Assembly (NCBI GenBank): GCA_963712065.1
Contig: CAVQGM010000002.1
Location: 1,178,001 to 1,242,000, forward strand
Direction of reading: 5' to 3'
DNA: 64,000 nt
From: CAVQGM01 sp963712065
Lineage (GTDB): Bacteria > Actinomycetota > Acidimicrobiia > Acidimicrobiales > Acidimicrobilacustridaceae
The first letter of the stretch is position 1; every line of letters starts with the position of its first letter. The notes under the pieces are model-generated. The model worked only from the letters and a program-made list of their open reading frames with translations. It was not told the DNA's origin and made no database searches. Shown in pieces: positions 18,556 to 26,635 of the stretch. The translations under genes and the position numbers were made by a program.

Positions 18556-19689
18556 TCAGCCGGTGAAGGCCGGGGTGACCCGCGCCGGCGCAGCCGCCGC
18601 AGTGGTCGGTGCCGCCGCGGCCGCCGTGATCGTGCCCGTCGCCTGGCCGTCGACCGTCACGCCCCACATCGGCGTCGACACGTCGAGCAGCACCGTCCCC
18701 TCGCCGTCGGCGAGCGTCGGCACGGTCACCGTCACCGAGCTCTGCCCGGCGGGGATGACCACCGAGCCCGCCTCGGCCTGGTAGTCGGTGCCGGCGACGG
18801 CGGTGCCGTCGGCGGTGGCGTAGTCGACCACGACGCTCTGCGAGGCGGTCTCGTCGAGGCTGACGGTGAAGACGAGCGGCTGGCCGGCGGGCGCGGTGGT
18901 GTCGGCGGCCGACACCCCGACGCCGAGGGCTTCGGCGAACACGCCGTACCAGTTCGGGTCGAGCTCCTCGTTGAGGTCCTCGCCCTGGGTGCCGTACCAG
19001 TCCCAGGCGAGGAACACGACCGAGCCGAGGTCGAACGGGATCACCGTGACCCCACCCTCCTCGGTGACGCTGTCGAGGTAGATCTGCCGGGAGCCGGCCG
19101 GGAGCGTGGCCGGGTCGGCCGCGCCGCTCGTGTCGTCGTTGTACGCGAGGGTCTGGGGTGCGTCGGCGAACTCGGTGCCGGCACCGGCGGCGGTGAGCGA
19201 GCACAGCGGCGGCTCGCCGTCGCCCTCGCCACAGGTGTCGTCGCCCGCCGAGGCGATGGAGGTGCCGAAGATGGCGTTCACGGTCGGCCACGGGTCGCTC
19301 GAACCGAACACGAACAGCCGGCCGCCCTCGCGCACGTAGCCGTCGATCAGCGCCTTGGCCTCGGGGCTCAGATCGTCACCGAGGCCCTCGTCCTCCTCGA
19401 GCTCGGGGATGACGAGGACGTCGGCCGGGAGGGCCGCCTCCCAGGCGGCGACGTCGATCGTCTCGATCAGGGTGGTGGTGACGCCGAGATCGTCGAGGGT
19501 CGTGCGCACGTTGAACGCCTCACCGCCGCCGTCGGTCGTGGTGTCGGTGTACGCGGGGTCGTAGAACAGCGCAGCCGTCGGCTCCGCCCCGGGGCCGGCC
19601 GCCGTGGGCTGCGCCACCACGGTGAGCATCGACACCAGCGCGGCGCCGACCACGGCCGCGGCCAATCGCGATCGCTTCATCTCGGACAT
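18556..19689 (-). CDS. secreted Calx-beta domain protein
   Basis: 377 residues from ATG 19689, preceded by GGAGGAGGG; a second ATG three codons on is possible. A Sec signal peptide (LAAAVVGAALVSMLTVVAQPTAAG) is followed by a ~220-residue domain with alternating strands (DVLVIPELEEDEGLG, GGRLFVFGSSDPW) that resembles a glutamine-amidotransferase-like or DUF4350-like fold. Next comes one Calx-beta repeat (about residues 265-350) with VVVDYATADGTAVAGTDY, then an Ala-rich tail. Calx-beta repeats often bind calcium in extracellular adhesins. No sortase motif or clear C-terminal anchor is present. The function is unknown; it stands alone on the minus strand. Confidence 0.78.
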   Translation of the reverse strand: MSEMKRSRLAAAVVGAALVSMLTVVAQPTAAGPGAEPTAALFYDPAYTDTTTDGGGEAFNVRTTLDDLGVTTTLIETIDVAAWEAALPADVLVIPELEEDEGLGDDLSPEAKALIDGYVREGGRLFVFGSSDPWPTVNAIFGTSIASAGDDTCGEGDGEPPLCSLTAAGAGTEFADAPQTLAYNDDTSGAADPATLPAGSRQIYLDSVTEEGGVTVIPFDLGSVVFLAWDWYGTQGEDLNEELDPNWYGVFAEALGVGVSAADTTAPAGQPLVFTVSLDETASQSVVVDYATADGTAVAGTDYQAEAGSVVIPAGQSSVTVTVPTLADGEGTVLLDVSTPMWGVTVDGQATGTITAAAAAPTTAAAAPARVTPAFTG

Positions 19690-19800
19690 GCCCTCCTCCC
19701 GGCCCCGCCTCTCGGATCCCGGTCTCGCCAAGGGTAATCGGCTCCTGAGCCCCCGGATCGAGCATCGCCGTGATCGGGCGGTGGCCCGCAGGCTGCCATC

Positions 19801-20979
19801 ATGGGGGTGGTGACGGAGCCCTTCCGGCCGGCGACCCGCATCCAGGGCTTCGGGTCCACCATCTTCGGGGAGATGTCGGCGCTCGCCGTCGCCACCGGAG
19901 CGATCAACCTCGGCCAGGGCTTCCCCGACGTCGACGGGCCGAGCGAGGTGTTGGAGGCCGCCGTCGACGCCATCCGGGGCGGGCACAACCAGTACCCGCC
20001 GGCGCTCGGCCTGCCCGTGCTGCGGCGGGCCGTCGCCGACCACCAGGCGCGGCGGTACGGCCTCGGCTGGGACCCCGACCACGAGGTGCTGATCACCGCC
20101 GGCGCCACCGAGGCCATCGCCGCCACCTTCCTCGCCCTGTGCGAACCCGGCGACGAGGTGGTCGCCCTCGAGCCGTACTACGACTCCTATGCCGCCTCCA
20201 TCGCCCTCGCCGGTGGGCACCGGGTGGGTGTCACGTTGCGCGCCCCCGACTTCCGACCCGACCTCGACGCCTTCGCCGCCGCCATCGGCCCGAGCACCCG
20301 GTTCGTGCTGCTGAACTCGCCCCACAACCCGACGGGCACGGTCCTCGACCACGACGAGCTGTCCGAGATCGCCCGCCTGTGCGTCGAGCACGACCTGATC
20401 GCCGTCACCGACGAGGTCTACGAGCACCTCGTGTTCGACGGCGAGCACCTGCCACTGGCCTCGTTCCCGGGCATGCGCGACCGCACCATCTCGATCTCCT
20501 CGGCGGGCAAGACGTTCTCGGTCACGGGCTGGAAGATCGGCTGGCTCTGCGCCTCCGAGCCCCTCCTGACGGCGGTGCGGAGCGTGAAGCAGTTCCTCAC
20601 CTACGTCAACGGCGGGCCGTTCCAGCCCGCGGTCGCCCTCGCCCTCGATCGGGCCGACGCCCTCGTGCCACCGCTCCTCGACCGGCTGCGGTCGGGCCGG
20701 GCCCAGCTCCTGGAGGGCCTCACCGCGGCAGGCTTCGCCGTTCACCCCCCGGCCGGCACCTACTTCATCACCGCCGACGCCGCCCCGTTGGGCGTGACCG
20801 ACGGCGTCGACCTGTGTCGGCGCCTGCCCCACACGATCGGGGTGGTCGCCATCCCGTTGTCGGGGTTCTACGACGACCCCGACGCCGGCCGGACCCTCGT
20901 CCGCTTCGCGTTCTGCAAGCGGCCGGAGGTGCTCGCCGAGGCGTCCACGCGCCTCGCCCGGCTGGGCGAGGCGCGCTGA
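19801..20979 (+). CDS. class I/II pyridoxal-phosphate aminotransferase (DapC/methionine aminotransferase-like)
   Basis: 392 residues. Fold-type I features are complete: INLGQGFPD near residue 38, NQYPPALG, the PLP-stacking region ITAGATEAI, LNSPHNPTGT at about residue 172, the PLP-binding Asp in AVTDEVYEHL, and the Schiff-base Lys in SSAGKTFSVTGWKIGW at about residue 238. The C-terminal Arg that binds the substrate carboxylate is in VRFAFCKR. It is closest in motif style to N-succinyldiaminopimelate or methionine aminotransferases and kynurenine aminotransferase. The exact substrate is not decidable. The gene stands alone, with no evident ribosome site before its ATG. Confidence 0.87.
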   Translation: MGVVTEPFRPATRIQGFGSTIFGEMSALAVATGAINLGQGFPDVDGPSEVLEAAVDAIRGGHNQYPPALGLPVLRRAVADHQARRYGLGWDPDHEVLITAGATEAIAATFLALCEPGDEVVALEPYYDSYAASIALAGGHRVGVTLRAPDFRPDLDAFAAAIGPSTRFVLLNSPHNPTGTVLDHDELSEIARLCVEHDLIAVTDEVYEHLVFDGEHLPLASFPGMRDRTISISSAGKTFSVTGWKIGWLCASEPLLTAVRSVKQFLTYVNGGPFQPAVALALDRADALVPPLLDRLRSGRAQLLEGLTAAGFAVHPPAGTYFITADAAPLGVTDGVDLCRRLPHTIGVVAIPLSGFYDDPDAGRTLVRFAFCKRPEVLAEASTRLARLGEAR

Positions 20980-21010
20980 CGACCGCACCACCTGATCGGC
21001 GACGCAGGAA

Positions 21011-21733
21011 TCAGCCGAGGCCGAGCCGCACGGCGAGCTGGTCGCGATCGGCCGGCACGAGCACCGAGCCGACGAGGCTCCACACCCCGGCGAACACCTC
21101 GGGCGGGGCGCCGGCCTGCATGCCGCCGAGCAGCTCGGCGCGGTCGGCGACGTTCATGGCCGGGAGCATGAAGGCCAGGCTCTGGGCCATCTCGTCGGGC
21201 GGGATGGACGACACGATGGCCTGGTGCATCCCCATCACCGCGTCGAGGCCGACGGCCTGCTCGAGCGCGGGCATCACCGTCCGCTCCTCCACGTCCTGGT
21301 GGGTGAGGTACCGGCCGGTGAACTTCGCCAGCTCGAGGTGGAGGCGCTGGGCGTCCTCGCGCCCGGCGCCGGGCCGGACATCGACGAGGTCGGCGCTCTG
21401 GGCCCGCAGCGACGCGACCATGGCGTCGAGGGCCTCGTGCTCGGCCTCGATCACCTCGGCCAGATCGCTCAGGTGCACCTCGAGTGCCGGCTGGATCACC
21501 TCGTCCTCGTGGTGGGCGTGGCTCACCAACACGTCGGCGACGAAGGCGACGTGGTCGGCCAGCGCGGCGCGGCCGACGGCATCGGCGGGGTCGACCGACC
21601 CCGCCTCCGAGGTCACCGCGAACAACTCGGCCCGGATGCCCTTGTGGATGTCGCGGTACAGGTCGAAGCGGGCGAGGGCGAAGCGGTCGATCGAGGTCGT
21701 GGTGGTCGGGGTGGGCTGATCGGTGACGGCCAT
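21011..21733 (-). CDS. hemerythrin HHE-domain protein
   Basis: 240 residues, ATG at 21733 with AAGGAG about 7 bases upstream. Helical hemerythrin pattern: IHKGIRAEL, HHEDEVIQP, EAEHEALDAMV and YLTHQDVEERTVMPAL supply the His and Glu residues expected to bind a di-iron centre. The C-terminal ~80 residues have no known domain. Proteins of this type bind or sense oxygen or NO, or take part in iron-centre repair. It is convergent with the aminotransferase and divergent from the split-barrel genes. No transmembrane segment is present. Confidence 0.85.
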   Translation of the reverse strand: MAVTDQPTPTTTTSIDRFALARFDLYRDIHKGIRAELFAVTSEAGSVDPADAVGRAALADHVAFVADVLVSHAHHEDEVIQPALEVHLSDLAEVIEAEHEALDAMVASLRAQSADLVDVRPGAGREDAQRLHLELAKFTGRYLTHQDVEERTVMPALEQAVGLDAVMGMHQAIVSSIPPDEMAQSLAFMLPAMNVADRAELLGGMQAGAPPEVFAGVWSLVGSVLVPADRDQLAVRLGLG

Positions 21734-21843
21734 GGTGGGCTCCTTCGCGTCGGTTGGTCGGATGGACCCATCGTGGGGAACCCCGCGCTGCCCCGCTCCT
21801 GAAAGGCGCGTACGCCGATGCTAAGAAGTCACTACTCGACGGC

Positions 21844-22329
21844 GTGGAGGTCCCCATCCCGGCTCTCGGTCCCGAACAGGTGGCACTCCTCGAGGGTGGC
21901 TGCGCGTTGATCGTCGCCTATGGCGAGGCCGACGGTGCGCCTCGTGCCACCCGCGCGTGGGGGCTGCGCGTGCTCGCGTCGGATCCGGCCCGGGTTCGGA
22001 TCGTGCTCGACGACGCCGACCGCGCTCGGCTGGCCCGGTCCGGCGACCGGCTGGCGGTCACCGGGGCCGACGTGCGCACCCTGGTGTCGGTCCAGCTCAA
22101 GGGTCGCGTCGCCGCGCTCGACGACGCCGACGACGCCGACGTCGAACGGTTCGAGCAGTACTTCGACCGCTTCGCCGCCGATGTCCGCGAGACCGACGGC
22201 ACCGAGCGGTGGCAGCTCGAACGCCTCGTCCCGCACGCGTTCGCGGCGACCGAGCTCGACGTGGACGAGGTGTACGACCAGACCCCGGGGCCGGGCGCCG
22301 GCGCCGCCCTCCACGTGGCCCCGAGCTGA
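21844..22329 (+). CDS. pyridoxamine 5'-phosphate oxidase-like split-barrel protein
   Basis: About 161 residues if started at GTG 21844; the frame is open from 21754. Residues VALLEGGCALIVAYGEADGAPRATRAWGL and a terminal QLERLVPHAFA resemble the flavin/heme-binding split barrel of PNPOx-like proteins. Catalytic residues for PNP oxidation are not recognisable, so it is more likely a flavin-binding or regulatory relative. Its stop is 2 bases before the GTG of the PNPOx-GAF gene, so the two are almost certainly co-translated and may work together. Confidence 0.6.
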   Translation: MEVPIPALGPEQVALLEGGCALIVAYGEADGAPRATRAWGLRVLASDPARVRIVLDDADRARLARSGDRLAVTGADVRTLVSVQLKGRVAALDDADDADVERFEQYFDRFAADVRETDGTERWQLERLVPHAFAATELDVDEVYDQTPGPGAGAALHVAPS

Positions 22330-22331
22330 CG

Positions 22332-23726
22332 GTGGCCGACCCCGGCGAGCGGGCGCCGCCCACCCTCGATGACCTCACCACCTGCTTCGAGGGGGGCGTC
22401 CCGGCCGTCATCGCCACCGTGGCCGGCGACGGCACGCCCAACATCACCTACCTGTCGAAGGTGCAGCGGGTCGACGGCGAGCGCGTCGCCCTCTCGAACC
22501 AGTTCTTCTCGAAGACGGCGAAGAACCTGGCCGAGAACCCCCGGGCGAGCGTCCTCATCATCGATCCCACCACCTACGACGAGTACCGGATGTCGCTCGT
22601 GTACGAGCGCACCGAACGTCGGGGAGCGTTGTTCGAGCGGCTCCGCCAGGACGTCGATGCTCTCGCCGCGCTGTCGGGCATGCAGGACGTGTTCGAGTTG
22701 CGAGCCGCCGACATCTACCGCGTGGTCGACATCGACCGCACCGTCGCCCGACCGCTCACCCACGAGCCACGCGGCCCCACGGCCCGCATGGCGGCGATCG
22801 AGGTCGCGCCCCGCCTCGCGGAGCTGAGCGCCCGGCTCAGCCGCTCCACCGACCTCGACATGCTGGTGGCCGGCGCCACGCGCGGGCTCGACGAGGTGCT
22901 CGGCTACGACCACTCGCTCCTCCTCCTGCTCGACGAGCGGGGCGAGCGGCTGTACACGATCGCCAGCCACGGCTACGAGGCGGAGGGCGTCGGATCCGAG
23001 GTGGGCCGGGGCGACGGCATCATCGGCATGGCCGCCGAGCGGTGCGCGCCGGTGCGCATCGGCAACCTCCGTCAGATGCAGAAGTACTCCCGCACGGTGC
23101 GGCGCAGCTACGAGGACGAGGGTGTGGGGTCCGGCCGCGACATCCCGGTCCCCGGTCTGGCCGAGGCCAACAGCGTGCTGGCCGTGCCGGCCATGGCCCT
23201 CGGTCAGCTGGTCGGGGTGCTGGTGGTACAGAGCCTCGAGCCGGTGGCGTTCGGACCCGAGGACGAAGCTGCGCTCTCGGTCGTGGCGTCGGTCGTGGCC
23301 AACGCCGTCGAGCTCGAGCGGGCACGCGCCCGCGAGGACGACACACCCTCGGCGAGCGAGCCGCCCGCCGCGCCGGAAGGACCCGACGGCGATGCCGCCC
23401 TCGTGCGGTTCTTCCCGGTGGACGGCAGCACGTTCCTCGACGGCGACTACCTCATCAAGGGCGTGGCCGGACGCATCCTCTGGTCGCTGCTGCGGCACCA
23501 CACCGAGGAGGGCCGGGTCGAGTTCACCAACCGCGAGGTGCGCCTCGATCCCACCCTCGAGCTGCCCGAGTTCCGCGACAACTTCGAGAGCCGGCTCATC
23601 CTCCTCAAGCGTCGTCTCGACGAGCGCGAGGCGCCGGTGCGCATCGAGAAGACGGGTCGGGGTCGCTTCCGCCTCGACGTGCGCGGTCCACTCCGCCTCG
23701 AGGCGGTCGGCGAGCAACCGGCCTGA
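22332..23726 (+). CDS. PNPOx-like / GAF / winged-helix-like multidomain protein
   Basis: 464 residues from GTG 22332. Residues ~15-150 form a PNPOx-like split barrel (VPAVIATVAGDGTPNITYLS, AENPRASVLI). Residues ~165-330 are a GAF domain (LGYDHSLLLLLDERGERLYTIASHGY, GRGDGIIGMAAE, VLAVPAMALGQLVGVLVV). Residues ~370-460 (GDYLIKGVAGRILWSLLRHH, ILLKRRLDER) look like a winged-helix DNA- or partner-binding module. The order suggests a redox or flavin sensor coupled to an output domain. Co-translation with the small split-barrel protein upstream strengthens that idea. I do not know a characterised homologue. Confidence 0.75.
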   Translation: MADPGERAPPTLDDLTTCFEGGVPAVIATVAGDGTPNITYLSKVQRVDGERVALSNQFFSKTAKNLAENPRASVLIIDPTTYDEYRMSLVYERTERRGALFERLRQDVDALAALSGMQDVFELRAADIYRVVDIDRTVARPLTHEPRGPTARMAAIEVAPRLAELSARLSRSTDLDMLVAGATRGLDEVLGYDHSLLLLLDERGERLYTIASHGYEAEGVGSEVGRGDGIIGMAAERCAPVRIGNLRQMQKYSRTVRRSYEDEGVGSGRDIPVPGLAEANSVLAVPAMALGQLVGVLVVQSLEPVAFGPEDEAALSVVASVVANAVELERARAREDDTPSASEPPAAPEGPDGDAALVRFFPVDGSTFLDGDYLIKGVAGRILWSLLRHHTEEGRVEFTNREVRLDPTLELPEFRDNFESRLILLKRRLDEREAPVRIEKTGRGRFRLDVRGPLRLEAVGEQPA

Positions 23727-23735
23727 GCGCGCCCT

Positions 23736-24749
23736 TCAGCTCCGGACGTACACGGGCTTCACGCCGGCCGTGAGGATCGTGTCGGGCGCCGAGGCCCAGT
23801 CGAGTCGCTCGCCGGCGGTGACGATCGTCGGGTCCACCGACCCGGCGGCGACGGCGGCCACGACCTCCGGCGCGAGCGCCCGGGCGTGTACCCGCCCCGT
23901 GTGGAGCTCGCCTCCCTTCATGTAGAGCTCGAACTGCGGCAGCGACGGCGGGGTGAGGTAGATCGTGGCGATGGCGCACGCACCGCCGACGTCGAGCGCC
24001 TGCACCGCCGTGGACAGCCCGTCGGGCTCGAACAGCGTGCCGTCGACGCAGACGTCGTAGCGGGTCCGTTCGGGGACCGCCTCGAGGGGCCGGGCGCCGA
24101 CCTGCTCGGCGATCGACCGCCGGGTCGGGTCGGGGTCGACGTAGTCGACCACCGCCGCGTCGGCGGCGGTCGCGAACATCGCCGCGTAGAGGGGGACGCT
24201 GCCGATGCCACCGAGCACCAGCACCCGGCCACCGGGCCGCTCGGCGAGGTGGGGCACGACGCAGCGGTACCCGTCGGACAGGTTGTCGCCGGCGGCGGCG
24301 AGGGCGACGGGATCGACGCCCGCAGGTACGGGCACGAGCATGGCGTCGGCGTAGGGCACGCCGACCAGGTCGGCGAAGGCACCGCCCCACGGACCGCCGA
24401 CCTCGCCGAACCCGTACTGCGACCGGGCCGGCACCGCCTCGCAGTTGGCCGAGAGCCCACGGCGGCAGCGCCCGCAGGTCCCGTCGGAGATCTGGAACGG
24501 GACGACCACGAGGTCGCCGGGCTGCACCGAGCGGACGTCGGGTCCGACGTCGACCACCTCGCCGACGAACTCGTGCCCGAACGGGATCGGGGTCGGCAGG
24601 GGGAAGCGCCCGTCGGCGATGGGGCGGTCGAGGTCACACAGCGTCACGACGACCGGGCGCACCCGGGCTCCGCCGCCCACCGGCGGCTCCGGCTCGTCGG
24701 CCTCCCGCCACGCGAACCGCCCCTGCTCCTCCAACACGAGCTGCTGCAC
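23736..24749 (-). CDS. zinc-dependent alcohol dehydrogenase (MDR family)
   Basis: 337 residues from GTG 24749 with GGGAGG 5 bases upstream. MDR features: catalytic zinc ligands Cys in VTLCDLDRP and His-Glu in PFGHEFVGEV, a shortened structural-zinc loop (CGRCRRGLSANC, one Cys fewer than the usual four), and the Rossmann motif VLVLGGIGSVPL. It oxidises alcohols or reduces aldehydes with NAD(P). It is divergent from a TetR-family gene, and a near-perfect palindrome sits in the 77-base gap, so it is probably the regulator's target. The physiological substrate is unknown. Confidence 0.87.
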   Translation of the reverse strand: MQQLVLEEQGRFAWREADEPEPPVGGGARVRPVVVTLCDLDRPIADGRFPLPTPIPFGHEFVGEVVDVGPDVRSVQPGDLVVVPFQISDGTCGRCRRGLSANCEAVPARSQYGFGEVGGPWGGAFADLVGVPYADAMLVPVPAGVDPVALAAAGDNLSDGYRCVVPHLAERPGGRVLVLGGIGSVPLYAAMFATAADAAVVDYVDPDPTRRSIAEQVGARPLEAVPERTRYDVCVDGTLFEPDGLSTAVQALDVGGACAIATIYLTPPSLPQFELYMKGGELHTGRVHARALAPEVVAAVAAGSVDPTIVTAGERLDWASAPDTILTAGVKPVYVRS

Positions 24750-24790
24750 GACGTCCTCCCTCGGTCCGGCCCCGACGGTCGCGGGGGGAT

Positions 24791-24810
24791 ACTATGGCGA
24801 TCACCATAGT
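24791..24810. promoter_or_regulatory. palindromic operator between dehydrogenase and TetR genes
   Basis: ACTATGG-N6-CCATAGT: 7-bp perfect arms, with central GATC also symmetric, in an otherwise GC-rich divergent promoter. The site lies 41 bases from the dehydrogenase start and 16 bases from the TetR GTG at 24827. Size and symmetry suit a TetR-family dimer, so autoregulation and repression of the dehydrogenase are inferred. Confidence 0.75.
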
Positions 24811-24826
24811 TTCCCCGGGAGGCTCC

Positions 24827-25444
24827 GTGCCCCGTCGATCCGACGCCCGGCCGAAGGCCATCGCCACCACCGCGCGCCTGCTCCAGGAGCAGGGCTACGC
24901 CGCCACCGGCCTCGAGCAGGTGTTGGCCGAGAGCGGCGCGCCGAAGGGCTCGTTCTACTTCCACTTCCCCGGCGGCAAGGAGCAGCTCGCGGTCGAGGCC
25001 GTCCGGGCGTCGGGCGAGCTGGTCGCCGCCGTGATCGAGTCGGTGCTCGCCGACACTGCCTCACCCGGCGCCGCCGTGCGGGCGTTCGCGACCCTGCAGG
25101 CCGCCCAGCTGGCGGGCAGCGACTACACGCGTGGCTGCCCGGTCGCCACGGTCGCCCTCGAACGGGCCGGACGACCCTCGCCGGAGGGTGACGACCTCGA
25201 CCGCCCGTCGCTCGGCGCCGCCGCCGCCGCCGCCTTCGCCTCGTGGCTCCGGCCGCTCGGCGAGGCCTTCGGACGGGCCGGCTGCGCCGCGCCCGACGAG
25301 CTGGCCGAGGCGGTGCTCGCCGCCATGGAAGGCGCGCTCATCCTCGCTCGGGCCCGGCGCGACGCCGAGGTGGTCGTGCGCATCGGCGAGCGCATGGGCA
25401 CGATGGTCGACGACGCGGTGCGCCGACCGGACGGAGCAGGCTGA
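24827..25444 (+). CDS. TetR/AcrR-family transcriptional regulator
   Basis: 205 residues from GTG 24827 with GGGAGG about 5 bases upstream; a longer start at 24794 would overlap the operator. The N-terminal HTH is typical (ATTARLLQEQGYAATGLEQVLAESGAPKGSFYFHF, about residues 14-48). The C-terminal ligand domain contains a CPVATVALE segment like that in the LmrA/YxaF subgroup. Repression of the divergent alcohol dehydrogenase and of itself through the 24791-24810 palindrome is the simplest reading. The inducer is unknown. Confidence 0.88.
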   Translation: MPRRSDARPKAIATTARLLQEQGYAATGLEQVLAESGAPKGSFYFHFPGGKEQLAVEAVRASGELVAAVIESVLADTASPGAAVRAFATLQAAQLAGSDYTRGCPVATVALERAGRPSPEGDDLDRPSLGAAAAAAFASWLRPLGEAFGRAGCAAPDELAEAVLAAMEGALILARARRDAEVVVRIGERMGTMVDDAVRRPDGAG

Positions 25445-25475
25445 CAGGGGTGAACGGGACGATGGGGCGAACGAG

Positions 25476-26120
25476 ATGACCGACTGGCAGGCCATGACCA
25501 CGGTGCGGGGTGACGACGGCCGCCGCCGCTGCGAGTGGGGGGCGTCGACCCCCGACTACGCCGCGTACCACGACGACGAGTGGGGCCGGCCGGTCGTCGA
25601 CGACGTGCGGCTGTACGAGAAGCTCTGCCTCGAGGGGTTCCAGAGCGGCCTGTCGTGGCTGACGATCCTCCGCAAGCGAGAGGGCTTCCGCCGGGCGTTC
25701 GCCGGCTTCGATCCCCGGGTGGTCGCCGGGTTCGGTCCGGACGACGTGGAGCGCCTCCTCGGCGACGCCGGCATCGTCCGCCACCGCGGCAAGATCGAGG
25801 CCGCCATCGCCAACGCCGGCGCCACGGTGCGGGTCCAGGACCGCCACGGTTCGCTCGCCGGCCTCGTGTGGTCGTTCGAGCCGCGCCGCCGCGGTCGACC
25901 GATGCCGGTGCGCTTGGGCGACGTGCCCGCCACCACGCCCGAGTCCACGGCGCTGGCCAAGGCGCTGCGGGCCGAGGGCTTCCGCTTCATCGGCCCGACC
26001 ACGGCCTACGCCGCCATGCAGTCCCTCGGCCTGGTCAACGACCACCTGAAGGGCTGTCACGTCCGCACCGTGTGCGAGCGCGACCGACGGAGCACGGTCG
26101 TGCCGGGGCTCGCCGGCTGA
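25476..26120 (+). CDS. tag: DNA-3-methyladenine glycosylase I
   Basis: 214 residues from ATG 25476. Tag-family features: RCEWG near the N-terminus (Cys zinc ligand), YHDDEWGRPV (His ligand), LCLEGFQSGLSWLTILRKRE with the base-flipping region, and the C-terminal VNDHLKGCHV supplying the last His and Cys ligands. It excises 3-methyladenine from alkylated DNA in base-excision repair. The N-terminal ~15 residues are longer than usual. It is downstream of the TetR gene by 31 bases and could be read from the same promoter. A GC hairpin follows directly. Confidence 0.93.
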   Translation: MTDWQAMTTVRGDDGRRRCEWGASTPDYAAYHDDEWGRPVVDDVRLYEKLCLEGFQSGLSWLTILRKREGFRRAFAGFDPRVVAGFGPDDVERLLGDAGIVRHRGKIEAAIANAGATVRVQDRHGSLAGLVWSFEPRRRGRPMPVRLGDVPATTPESTALAKALRAEGFRFIGPTTAYAAMQSLGLVNDHLKGCHVRTVCERDRRSTVVPGLAG

Positions 26121-26121
26121 C

Positions 26122-26136
26122 CGCCGCGGTGCGGCG
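26122..26136. terminator. hairpin in the convergent tag/cupin gap
   Basis: CGCCGC-GGT-GCGGCG, a perfect 6-bp stem with a 3-base loop that fills the 16-base gap between two convergent stop codons. There is no T-tract. A bidirectional terminator or transcript-end stabiliser is plausible. Confidence 0.45.
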
Positions 26137-26478
26137 TCAATCGAGCGGGGTGGCGTCGAGCGAGAAGATCGACAGGTAGGTGGCCCCCGTCTCGGTGGCG
26201 AACTGGGTGTGCGCCGAGCCGGCAGCGGCCACGTAGCCGTCGCCGCGGCCGAGCGTCCGGCCCTGCGTGGTGAGCTCGCCGTCGACCACGTACAGGAACT
26301 CCGTGCTGCCATGGCGGTGCGGGTCGCCGCAGTAGCCCGGCGCGGCCTCGACCAGCGCCAGGTGGTGGCCGTCCGCGGTGGCGAGGACCTTGGCCCGGGC
26401 GTCGCCCTGCGATCCCCAGGGACCCCACTCGACGTCGTCGAACCGGCCCAGACTCCAACCGTCCAGCGAGTGCCCCAT
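26137..26478 (-). CDS. small cupin-domain protein
   Basis: 113 residues from ATG 26478, chosen because GGGAGGA lies 6-7 bases upstream. Single cupin with the metal motif 1 GDPHRHGSTEFLYVVDGEL (HxH...E) and motif 2 GDGYVAAAGSAHTQF (terminal His). Such one-domain cupins act as dioxygenases, isomerases or sensors. The second motif is intact, so a bound metal is likely. The promoter region upstream (26480-26525) contains the AT-rich segment GCAAGATACACC. Confidence 0.8.
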   Translation of the reverse strand: MGHSLDGWSLGRFDDVEWGPWGSQGDARAKVLATADGHHLALVEAAPGYCGDPHRHGSTEFLYVVDGELTTQGRTLGRGDGYVAAAGSAHTQFATETGATYLSIFSLDATPLD

Positions 26479-26635
26479 GTCCGTCCTCCCGCGTGTGGCG
26501 TGCATCTTTCCACTGGCAAGATACACCACACGCGGGCCCCCGCAACCCGTGGGTGGGCCACGGCGGACGAGGGCTGCGCCCCGGGGGCGACCCGACGCCG
26601 ACCCCAGCCCGAGCGACGGGAGGGAAGCGCGGGGC

